A program made the translations under genes and the position numbers. DNA of 64,000 nucleotides from Pseudomonas sp. LB-090624 (GTDB lineage: Bacteria; Pseudomonadota; Gammaproteobacteria; Pseudomonadales; Pseudomonadaceae), in contig NZ_QJRL01000009.1 of assembly GCF_003205205.1 (NCBI RefSeq), positions 120,289 through 184,288 of the forward strand. Direction: 5' to 3'. The notes beneath the pieces were generated by a model that was not told where the DNA came from, did not search any database, and saw only the letters and a program-made list of their open reading frames with translations. Shown here one piece after another: positions 56,723-64,000 of the stretch (its first letter is position 1; each line of letters opens with the position of its first letter).

Positions 56723-58330
56723 ATGAGTGAACAGAACCTGATCGAAGTGCGCGACCTGGCGGTGGAGTTTGTTACCGGCGACCAGGTCAACCGAGTGGTG
56801 GACGGCATCAGCTTCGATATCCGCAAGGGCGAGACACTGGCCTTGGTGGGCGAGAGTGGTTCCGGCAAGTCGGTGACCGCGCACTCGATCCTGCGCCTGC
56901 TGCCCTACCCCTTGGCCCGCCACCCCAGCGGCAGCATCCGCCACGAAGGCAAAGACCTGCTGCAACAGAACGAAAAGACCCTGCAACGCATTCGCGGCAA
57001 CCGCATTGCGATGATCTTCCAGGAGCCGATGACCTCACTGAACCCGCTGCATTGCATCGAGAAGCAGATCAACGAAATCCTCCTGCTGCATAAAGGCCTG
57101 ACCGGCAAGGAAGCCACTGCGCGCACCCTGGAACTGCTGGACATGGTCGGCATCCCCGAGCCACGCAAGCGCCTCAAGGCCCTGCCCCACGAACTGTCCG
57201 GCGGCCAGCGCCAGCGGGTGATGATCGCCATGGCACTGGCCAACGAGCCGGAGCTGTTGATTGCCGACGAACCTACCACGGCGCTGGACGTGACCGTGCA
57301 GTTGAAGATTCTCGACCTGCTCAAGGAACTGCAGGCGCGTCTGGGCATGGCCCTGCTGCTGATCAGCCATGACCTGAACCTGGTGCGGCGCATCGCCCAT
57401 CGCGTGTGCGTGATGCAGCGCGGGCAAATTGTCGAGCAGGCTGATTGCGCGACGTTGTTCAGTGCCCCTCAGCACCACTACACGCAGATGCTGATCAACG
57501 CCGAGCCCAGCGGGCTGCCAGCGCACAACCCGGTCGGCGCACCATTGCTCGAGGTGAACGATCTCAAAGTGTGGTTCCCAATCAAGAAGGGCCTGCTGCG
57601 GCGTACGGTCGACCATGTGAAGGCGGTTGACGGGGTCAACTTCAGCTTGCCGCAGGGGCAGACATTGGGAATCGTTGGCGAGTCCGGATCGGGCAAGTCG
57701 ACATTGGGTCTGGCAATCTTGCGCCTGATCTCCAGCCAGGGAGGCATTCGCTTCCATGGGCATAACCTCGACGGGCTGAACCAGAAGGCCGTGCGACCCT
57801 TGCGGCGCGAAATGCAGGTGGTGTTCCAGGACCCGTTTGGCAGCCTGAGCCCACGCATGTGCGTAGCGGATATCGTCGGCGAAGGGTTGCGCATTCACGG
57901 TATTGGCAATGCGCAGGAACAGGAAGCGGCGATCATCGCGGCGCTGGAGGAAGTGGGGCTGGACCCGCGCACGCGGCATCGCTACCCGCATGAGTTTTCG
58001 GGTGGCCAGCGCCAGCGCATAGCGATTGCCCGGGCGCTGGTGCTGAAGCCGGCGCTGATTCTGCTGGATGAGCCCACCTCGGCGCTGGACCGTACCGTGC
58101 AGCGGCAAGTGGTGGAGCTGCTGCGTAATCTGCAGCAGAAGTACAACCTGACCTACCTGTTCATCAGCCATGACCTGGCAGTGGTCAAGGCGTTGAGCCA
58201 CCAATTGATGGTGATCAAGCATGGGCATGTGGTAGAGCAAGGGGACGCGCAGGCGATCTTCCATGCGCCGCAGCATCCCTATACGCGGCAGTTGCTGGAG
58301 GCGGCGTTTTTGGAGGTTGAGGGTTTGTAG
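56723..58330 (+). CDS. yejF: Peptide ABC transporter ATP-binding protein YejF
   Basis: The 535-residue protein contains two ABC ATPase domains in tandem. Each has a Walker A GESGSGKS, a signature (first LSGGQRQRV, second FSGGQRQRI), and a Walker B ending in DEPTTALD or DEPTSALD. An oligopeptide-type C-terminal extension follows the first domain. ATG 56723 lies 1 bp after the yejE stop; an in-frame codon 24 nt upstream is within yejE. The operon has no clear terminator, but the long inverted repeat at 58371 could end the transcript. Confidence 0.96.
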   Translation: MSEQNLIEVRDLAVEFVTGDQVNRVVDGISFDIRKGETLALVGESGSGKSVTAHSILRLLPYPLARHPSGSIRHEGKDLLQQNEKTLQRIRGNRIAMIFQEPMTSLNPLHCIEKQINEILLLHKGLTGKEATARTLELLDMVGIPEPRKRLKALPHELSGGQRQRVMIAMALANEPELLIADEPTTALDVTVQLKILDLLKELQARLGMALLLISHDLNLVRRIAHRVCVMQRGQIVEQADCATLFSAPQHHYTQMLINAEPSGLPAHNPVGAPLLEVNDLKVWFPIKKGLLRRTVDHVKAVDGVNFSLPQGQTLGIVGESGSGKSTLGLAILRLISSQGGIRFHGHNLDGLNQKAVRPLRREMQVVFQDPFGSLSPRMCVADIVGEGLRIHGIGNAQEQEAAIIAALEEVGLDPRTRHRYPHEFSGGQRQRIAIARALVLKPALILLDEPTSALDRTVQRQVVELLRNLQQKYNLTYLFISHDLAVVKALSHQLMVIKHGHVVEQGDAQAIFHAPQHPYTRQLLEAAFLEVEGL

Positions 58331-58370
58331 AGGAAGGGTGTGTGTTCGCCTTGATTCTTGCGGCGTGTTT

Positions 58371-58594
58371 GAGATCGAGCGCCGCCCGCGCGGCGCATCG
58401 CGAGCTGCGCTCGCTCCTACAGTTGTTTCGGGCCAGTATCGCCTGTGCCTGCGCGCGCGACCGCCCTGTTTGCCCCCCACGATAGCGAGGTGGGCGCCAA
58501 GGGGACGCGCGCACATGCCCCAGGATTAATTGGCCCGAAACAACTGTAGGAGCGAGCGCAGCTCGCGATGCGCCGCGCGGGCGGCGCTCGATCT
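58371..58594. repeat. Long inverted-repeat element, copy C (perfect 64-bp arms)
   Basis: The arms 58372-58435 and 58531-58594 are identical inverted copies over 64 bp, separated by 95 bp. The outer 50 bp of the arm equals that of copies A and B, and the inner part carries CAGTTGTTTCGGGCCA. The centre differs from those of A and B. A transcript through it would fold into a very stable hairpin. It lies between the convergent yejF and siderophore-receptor genes. The rest of the gap (58595-58683) shows no gene. Confidence 0.95.
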
Positions 58595-58683
58595 ACGCAA
58601 CACCGCGAAACCCAAGGCAGGCGCCCTGCCGCCCTGACGCAATCGGGCGCAGAACACCTGGAGATTGCGGACGCCCGGGGTTA

Positions 58684-60873
58684 TCAGAAATCGATGGTCC
58701 CGGAGAACTTCACCAGCCGCGGGTCACCCTGGGTCAGGTAACCGCCGTTAGCCGAGGCCCAGTAGTTCTTGTCGGTCAGGTTCTCCACATTCACGCGCAA
58801 GGTCAGGTCTTTCTCCGCTACCTTCAATTTGTAACGGGCACCGGCATCGAAACGGTTCCAGGTCGGCAGGCTGACATTGTTCGCCGCATCGACGAACTGG
58901 CCACCGGTGCGCAGCATCCTCGCATTCAGCGCCAGCCCCGGCACGCCGGGCACGTCCCAGTCGACGCTGGCATTGAGCTGGAATGTCGGCACGCCGATGG
59001 CATGGTTGCCATCGTTGCTGCCGTTGGCGGTATTTTTCTGCTCCGAGGTCATGCGCGTGCCGCCGGCCATCAGGCGCAAGCCCTGGACCGGCTCGCCGAA
59101 CAGACTCAACTCCAGCCCTTTGTTGACCTGCTCGCCGTCGCGAACGAAGACGTTGTTCAAGGTGTAGCCGTCTGAAGGCTTCTCGATACGGAACACGGCC
59201 AGGTTCGCACCAAAGGTCTGTCGGTCGAACTTGATACCAGCCTCAAGCTGCTTGGTGCGGCCTGGCGGGAACATCTCGCTGGCGTTCGACACATTGGCTG
59301 GCGCCGTTGGCCCCTGCGCCAGGCCTTCGATGCGGTTGGCATACAAGGAAATGCTGTCGGTGGCCTTGAAAACGATGCCATAGACCGGTGTGGTGATGGA
59401 CTCCTCGTACGGGTCGCCTTTGCGGCTGCCGTCATTCGCCAGGTTGGGCTGCCCTTGGGAGACAGTGCCATCGTAGCTGTAGCTTTCCACCCGCAGTTGC
59501 TGCCGTCGCAAGCCGTAAGTCAGCAGCAGGCGGTCATCGAAGACGCCAATGGTGTCGGAAATGGCGATGCTCCGCGCGCGAGTCTTGCCGGTGACACCAG
59601 GGTCACCCATTTCGCCACCGGTGCTGGTGACCGTGCCCGGCTTGGCCTGCTGCACGGTGTCGTAAATGTTGGTGCTGATTGGCGAATAGAAGATGTAGGC
59701 GTTTTCCGCCTGGGTCCACATGGTATTGGCCCCCACGGCGATCTGGTGGCTGACCGGCCCGGTCTGCAGCCGCCCATTCAGGCCGGTACTGAAGCTGGTG
59801 TTGTCTTCGCCGTGCACGATGTCCGAAGCGGTCATCGTCGCTGCGCCGCTGTTGCCGACCAGTACCGGCGTGCCGTAGGTACCCTGCTCGCGTGTGTGAC
59901 GGGCGCCGCCGGCGAGGTAGGCGGTCCAGTTGTCGCTCAGGTCCCATTCGCCACGAACCATGCCGAAGGTATCTTCCGACTCACTGTAGCTCCAGCTCTG
60001 GCCATAGTTGTGACTGGCATCCGGCGCGGTCGGGGCCTTGGTCACGGTGCTGCCCAGGCGCACCGAGTTGCGCAGGTGGTTGATGCGCTGTTTCTGGTAG
60101 CCGATATCAGTCGACACGCGGAAGTTGTCGCCGCGGTAGTCCAGGCCAGCGGTGAACAGCTTGGTGCGCTGGTCCTGGTCGTCGACGGCGGTTTCACCTT
60201 CGCGCTGGCTGAGGTTCAGGCGCGCGCCGAAGCGGTTGTCCTCACCGAAGCGCTGGCCGATATCCAGGTGCTCGCCAATGCGGCCATCAGAGCTGATGTC
60301 CTGAGTGTAGCGGCGGGTCGGCTCATCGCCGGCGCGCTTGGGCTGCAGGTTGACGTTGCCGCCCAGGCCGGTGCCAGTCGGGCTCACGCCATTGAGGAAG
60401 GCATTGGGCCCCTTGAACACTTCGACCCGCTCGACGCCGTCGGTGGACATGATCTGCCGCGGCAAGATGCCGTACAGGCCATTGAAGGAAATATCGTCGC
60501 CCGCCAACGGCAAACCACGGATCACGAACACCTTGGACTGGTTGCCGAAGCCGAATGATTCACGTACCGAAGGATCGTTGGCCAAGACGTCACCGATATC
60601 CTCCGCCTGCTGGTCCTCGATCACCTTGGCGGTATAACTGGTCATGGTAAACGGCACATCCATGTAGTCCTGGTTACCCAACACCCCCATCCGCCCACCG
60701 CGGGCAACCTGGCCTCCGGCAAACTCGTCCGGTAACGCGTCGGGCCGCGCTTTCAGGGCATCGGCGCTGACATCGGTCGCCTCCAGCTGGATCGGCTCGG
60801 CAGCCTGCGCCATCAGGGTTACGGAACAGCAGATCGCCAGTAATGCGGGGCGTGAGGGAATACGGGAAGGCAT
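58684..60873 (-). CDS. TonB-dependent siderophore receptor
   Basis: The 729-residue protein has a signal peptide (SRPALLAICCSVTLMAQAAE). The plug spans about 60-190: the TonB-box-like start, VPFTMTSYTAKVIEDQQAED, FVIRGLPLAGDDISFNG, VERVEVFKGPNAFLNGVSPTG. The rest is the barrel, ending in the aromatic DPRLVKFSGTIDF. There is no FecR-sensing signalling domain. The start at 60873 (MPSRIPSRPA) gives the signal peptide; the frame continues 22 codons further only by chance. A Fur-box-like site 40 bp upstream fits iron regulation. The siderophore is unknown; it is probably a foreign (xeno-) siderophore, as no synthesis genes are adjacent. Confidence 0.93.
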   Translation of the reverse strand: MPSRIPSRPALLAICCSVTLMAQAAEPIQLEATDVSADALKARPDALPDEFAGGQVARGGRMGVLGNQDYMDVPFTMTSYTAKVIEDQQAEDIGDVLANDPSVRESFGFGNQSKVFVIRGLPLAGDDISFNGLYGILPRQIMSTDGVERVEVFKGPNAFLNGVSPTGTGLGGNVNLQPKRAGDEPTRRYTQDISSDGRIGEHLDIGQRFGEDNRFGARLNLSQREGETAVDDQDQRTKLFTAGLDYRGDNFRVSTDIGYQKQRINHLRNSVRLGSTVTKAPTAPDASHNYGQSWSYSESEDTFGMVRGEWDLSDNWTAYLAGGARHTREQGTYGTPVLVGNSGAATMTASDIVHGEDNTSFSTGLNGRLQTGPVSHQIAVGANTMWTQAENAYIFYSPISTNIYDTVQQAKPGTVTSTGGEMGDPGVTGKTRARSIAISDTIGVFDDRLLLTYGLRRQQLRVESYSYDGTVSQGQPNLANDGSRKGDPYEESITTPVYGIVFKATDSISLYANRIEGLAQGPTAPANVSNASEMFPPGRTKQLEAGIKFDRQTFGANLAVFRIEKPSDGYTLNNVFVRDGEQVNKGLELSLFGEPVQGLRLMAGGTRMTSEQKNTANGSNDGNHAIGVPTFQLNASVDWDVPGVPGLALNARMLRTGGQFVDAANNVSLPTWNRFDAGARYKLKVAEKDLTLRVNVENLTDKNYWASANGGYLTQGDPRLVKFSGTIDF

Positions 60874-60912
60874 TGGTAAATTCCTGACAGCGCTGAGGAA
60901 GTGAAACTGAAT

Positions 60913-60931
60913 GTAAATGGTAATGCTTACC
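60913..60931 (-). promoter_or_regulatory. Fur-box-like site
   Basis: GTAAATGGTAATGCTTACC matches 13 of 19 bases of the classical Fur consensus (GATAATGATAATCATTATC) and contains the perfect inverted repeat GGTAA-TGC-TTACC. It is about 40 bp before the receptor start codon, the usual place for an iron-responsive operator. Confidence 0.7.
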
Positions 60932-61064
60932 AAACACAAACATCAACCCAGGCACGTGGCAAAGGGCCGCCATTTATCAGCATTTCTGATCACGATCGTC
61001 TTTCATCATCAGCCAGATCGGGCATACAGTCGCGGCTGTCACTCCTGCTCCAACGGTAGAGCCC

Positions 61065-63995
61065 ATGCCCAGTCAACAACAAAAAAACGTCTCCCCTGCC
61101 CTCGAGCAGCTGATCCAGCGCGCCAGCCTGCCAGGCCCCACGCTCAGCGAAGCCCAGGCGCATGCCTTGCTGCAAATGCACTACGGCGTTGCCGGTGGGT
61201 TGTCGGCATTGGGCAGTCAGCAGGACCTGAACTTCCGGGTCGACACGGCTGAAGGGCAGTTCGTGCTCAAGGCCTGCCATGGCAGCTACGCAAAGGTGGA
61301 GCTGGAGGCGCAGCATGCCGCCCTCGCCTACCTGCGTCAGCACGGCCTGTCGGTGCCCGCAGTACGTGCGGCGCACAGCGGCGAAAACTTGCTGGACGTG
61401 GAGGTTGATGGCCAACCGCTGCGGGTACGCCTGCTCGGCTACATCGAAGGTCAACCGTTGACGCGTCTCAAGCACATGCCGGCGCAGTTGATGGCCGAAA
61501 TGGGCAGGCTGTGCGCGCGGCTCGACAGCGCCCTGGCCGAGTTCGACCACCCCGGCCTTGCGCGCACCCTGCAGTGGGACCCGCAACACGCCCAGGCGTT
61601 GATCCAGCATCTGCTGCCGGTACTGCACAACACCGAGCAACGCGCCCGCATCGAACACGCCACCCGCGTCGCCGACGAACACCTCGCACCGCTGGTTGAT
61701 CGGCTGCCAAGCCAGGCCGTGCACCTGGACATTACCGACGACAACACCGTCTGGGCCCGTGATGGCGAGCGCCAGTGGCAGTTGCAAGGGGTGATCGACT
61801 TCGGCGACCTGCTGCGCACCTGGCGCATCGCCGACCTGTCGGTGACCTGCGCGGCGCTGCTGCACCACGCCGAAGGCGACCCGCTGCGGATCCTGCCGGC
61901 GATCAGCGCCTACCAGGCGCTCAACCCGCTGACCGACGCCGAGCTGCGTGCCTTGTGGCCTCTGGTACTGAACCGCGCGGCGGTGCTGGTGCTGAGCAGT
62001 GCGCAGCAACTGGCCGTGGACCCAGGAAACCAGTACACCCGCGACAACGTCGCCCATGAGTGGGAAATCTTCGACACCGCCACCGCCGTGCCTTTCGCGC
62101 TGATGCAAGCGGCCATCCTGCAAGCTGCCGGCCTGCAGCCCGCCACCCCAGACTTGGCCGGCTGCGCGCCGCTGCTGCCCGAACTTGCGGGGCAACCCGT
62201 CACGCGCGTGGACCTCGGCGTGCTCAGCGAGCATTGTGAAGCGGGCAACTGGGAACAACCCGGCTTCGACCAACGCCTGTTAACCCGGCACCCTGCCCCG
62301 GCCTGCAGCCTGCACGGGCAGTATCGCCTGTCGCGAACCCATATCGACCGCCCCGACGAGCCCGCCACCTGCGCCCTCGGCGTCGAGCTGCATGTGCCCA
62401 ACGGCAGCCCGGTGCAAGCCCCGGCAGCCGGCACCTGGCAGCGCCACGGTGACGGCCGCGGCTGGCTGCGCACCGCGCACTGGGCCTTGTGGTTGCAGGG
62501 GCTGGAAGACGCACCGGCACACAGCCAGGCCGTGGAAAAAGGCCAGGCCCTGGGCAACAGCTGCGGTTTCCTCAGCGTGCAGCTGTGCCTGGACAACACC
62601 CTCCAGCCGCCACCCTTCGCCACCCCGTCTCAGGCTACCGCCTGGCTGGCCCTGTGCCCCTCACCGGCCGCCCTGCTGGGCTTCGATTGCGATGCCGATC
62701 CCCTGCCGGATCCGCAGGCCCTGCTGGCACGCCGCGATGCCAGCTTCGCCCGCTCGCAGAAGCACTACTACGCGCAGCCACCCCACATCGAACGCGGCTG
62801 GCGCAACTACCTCATCGACATGCAGGGCCGCTCCTACCTCGACATGCTGAACAACGTCGCGGTGCTGGGCCATGGCCACCCGCGCATGGTCGCCGAGTCG
62901 GCGCGCCAGTGGTCGCTGCTGAACACCAACTCGCGCTTCCACTACGCAGCCATCACCGAGTTCTCCGAACGCCTGCTGGACTTGGCCCCCGAAGGTTTTG
63001 ACCGGGTATTCATGGTCAACAGCGGCACCGAAGCCAACGACCTGGCGATTCGCCTGGCCTGGGCCTACAGCGGCGGGCGCGATCTGCTGAGTGTGCTGGA
63101 GGCCTACCACGGCTGGTCGGTGGCCACCGATGCCATCTCCACGTCGATCGCCGACAACCCGCAAGCGTTGGAAACCCGCCCGGACTGGGTACACCCGGTC
63201 GAGGCGCCGAACACCTTCCGCGGCCGCTTCCGCGGGGCCGACAGTGCGGCAGGCTATCTGGGCGATGTCGACGCCAAGCTGGCCGAGCTCGATGCCCGTG
63301 GCCGCCAGTTGGCGGGCATCATCTGCGAGCCGGTGTACGGCAATGCCGGCGGCATCGCCTTGCCAGCGGGCTACCTGCGGGAAGCCTATGCCAAGGTTCG
63401 CGCGCGGGGTGGCGTGTGCATCGCCGACGAAGTACAGGTCGGTTATGGTCGCCTGGGCGAATACTTCTGGGGGTTCGAGGAGCAAGGCGTGGTGCCCGAC
63501 ATCATCACCATGGCCAAGGGCATGGGCAACGGCCAGCCGCTGGGCGTGGTCATCACCCGCCGCGAAATCGCCGAGGCGCTGGAGGCCGAGGGCTACTTCT
63601 TCTCCTCGGCCGGTGGCAGCCCGGTGAGCTGCCGTATTGGCATGGCGGTGCTGGACGTGATGCAGGAAGAAGGGCTGTGGGACAACGCCCGCGACACCGG
63701 CCGCTACTTCAAGGCGCGCCTGCAGGCCCTGGTGGACAAGCACCCGCTGGCCGGTGCGGCGCATGGTTCGGGCTTCTACCTGGGGCTGGAGTTGGTGCGT
63801 GACCGCTCCACCCTGGAGCCGGCTACCGAAGAAACCATGCTGCTGTGCGACCGGCTGCGTGACCTGGGTATCTTCATGCAGCCAACTGGCGATTACCTGA
63901 ACATCCTCAAGATCAAGCCGCCGATGTGCACCAGCCGGGCCAGCGTGGACTACTTTGTCGATTGTATTGACCGGGTGCTGGGTGAGGGGTTGTAG
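61065..63995 (+). CDS. APH kinase - M23-like - class III aminotransferase fusion
   Basis: The 976-residue protein has three parts. (1) Residues about 20-330 form an APH/choline-kinase-like domain with NFRVDTAEGQFVLK and the catalytic HLDITDDN (His220-Asp222-Asn227), then GVIDFGD (Asp245). (2) About 430-520 is an M23-peptidase-like beta domain (VELHVPNGSPVQAPAAGTW), lacking the zinc-binding His residues. (3) About 560-976 is a class III PLP enzyme with Lys818 (ITMAKGMGNGQPLGVV). In animals, hydroxylysine kinase and 5-phosphohydroxylysine phospho-lyase (or ethanolamine-phosphate lyase) are separate relatives of parts 1 and 3, so this may phosphorylate an amino alcohol and then eliminate phosphate (inference). 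The gene is complete; it is preceded by 125 bp with no recognised operator. Confidence 0.88.
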   Translation: MPSQQQKNVSPALEQLIQRASLPGPTLSEAQAHALLQMHYGVAGGLSALGSQQDLNFRVDTAEGQFVLKACHGSYAKVELEAQHAALAYLRQHGLSVPAVRAAHSGENLLDVEVDGQPLRVRLLGYIEGQPLTRLKHMPAQLMAEMGRLCARLDSALAEFDHPGLARTLQWDPQHAQALIQHLLPVLHNTEQRARIEHATRVADEHLAPLVDRLPSQAVHLDITDDNTVWARDGERQWQLQGVIDFGDLLRTWRIADLSVTCAALLHHAEGDPLRILPAISAYQALNPLTDAELRALWPLVLNRAAVLVLSSAQQLAVDPGNQYTRDNVAHEWEIFDTATAVPFALMQAAILQAAGLQPATPDLAGCAPLLPELAGQPVTRVDLGVLSEHCEAGNWEQPGFDQRLLTRHPAPACSLHGQYRLSRTHIDRPDEPATCALGVELHVPNGSPVQAPAAGTWQRHGDGRGWLRTAHWALWLQGLEDAPAHSQAVEKGQALGNSCGFLSVQLCLDNTLQPPPFATPSQATAWLALCPSPAALLGFDCDADPLPDPQALLARRDASFARSQKHYYAQPPHIERGWRNYLIDMQGRSYLDMLNNVAVLGHGHPRMVAESARQWSLLNTNSRFHYAAITEFSERLLDLAPEGFDRVFMVNSGTEANDLAIRLAWAYSGGRDLLSVLEAYHGWSVATDAISTSIADNPQALETRPDWVHPVEAPNTFRGRFRGADSAAGYLGDVDAKLAELDARGRQLAGIICEPVYGNAGGIALPAGYLREAYAKVRARGGVCIADEVQVGYGRLGEYFWGFEEQGVVPDIITMAKGMGNGQPLGVVITRREIAEALEAEGYFFSSAGGSPVSCRIGMAVLDVMQEEGLWDNARDTGRYFKARLQALVDKHPLAGAAHGSGFYLGLELVRDRSTLEPATEETMLLCDRLRDLGIFMQPTGDYLNILKIKPPMCTSRASVDYFVDCIDRVLGEGL

Positions 63996-64000
63996 GGGAT

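Noticed and set aside
61065..62600. Aminoglycoside resistance gene
   Set aside because: The APH-like kinase fold is only part of a larger metabolic fusion; the domain is closer to hydroxylysine/choline-type kinases and there is no sign of a resistance context.

Overview
The window is high-GC gammaproteobacterial DNA, very probably from the Pseudomonas putida group. The gene content and order support this: gacA-uvrC-pgsA-tRNA-Gly, a 13-gene nuo operon with fused nuoCD, isocitrate lyase (aceA), a chrR-like FMN reductase, an LdcA-type lysine decarboxylase, a second EF-G gene and REP-type repeats. This placement rests on protein recognition; no database search was run.

Layout. 1-1064: scar of a mobile element at the 3' side of tRNA-Gly, with a truncated, frameshifted tyrosine integrase and the first codons of a transposase. 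1128-5362 (minus): pgsA, uvrC, gacA, an XRE regulator, a GNAT acetyltransferase and a DUF488 fragment. 5490-9845: Pit phosphate transporter, YghU-like GST, thioesterase and GabP permease. 10101-12369: LysR regulator and a class III aminotransferase resembling the 2-aminoadipate transaminase AmaC, with a 25-bp palindrome between them. 12373-17003: two small unknown proteins, fusA-2 and a SulP transporter. 17088-20894: a subtilase-like protein with Glu at the catalytic Asp position, in an apparent operon with an AAA/STAND-like ATPase behind a large inverted-repeat operator, then a lone secretin-domain protein. 21384-22709: aceA, with an RccR-like site and a promoter. 23604-38557: nuoA-N (respiratory complex I), ended by a strong terminator.

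38621-40412 is an accessory pocket: Ogr/Delta zinc finger, CI-like repressor, holin, a shortened P2 gpL head-completion protein and a free-standing LuxR-type HTH. The last three form a compact minus-strand cluster, so a P2-like prophage has been reduced to regulators plus a possible lysis function. It is followed by a TonB receptor (40633-42705), chrR, a small unknown protein and ldcA. 46255-50696 carries dnaQ, rnhA, a YafS-like methyltransferase, gloB and mltD, the same neighbourhood as in Escherichia coli. 50964-58330 is a Yej-type peptide ABC importer with two tandem solute-binding proteins. 58684-60873 is a TonB siderophore receptor with a Fur-box-like site. 61065-63995 is a three-part fusion: APH-type kinase, degenerate M23 domain and class III PLP enzyme.

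Three copies of a long GC-rich inverted-repeat element (22829, 45997 and 58371) punctuate the window, along with shorter REP-type pairs (15475 and 50721). Many genes here are housekeeping. The places most likely to hold something undescribed are the subtilase/ATPase pair, the LuxR-gpL-holin pocket and the kinase/M23/aminotransferase fusion.
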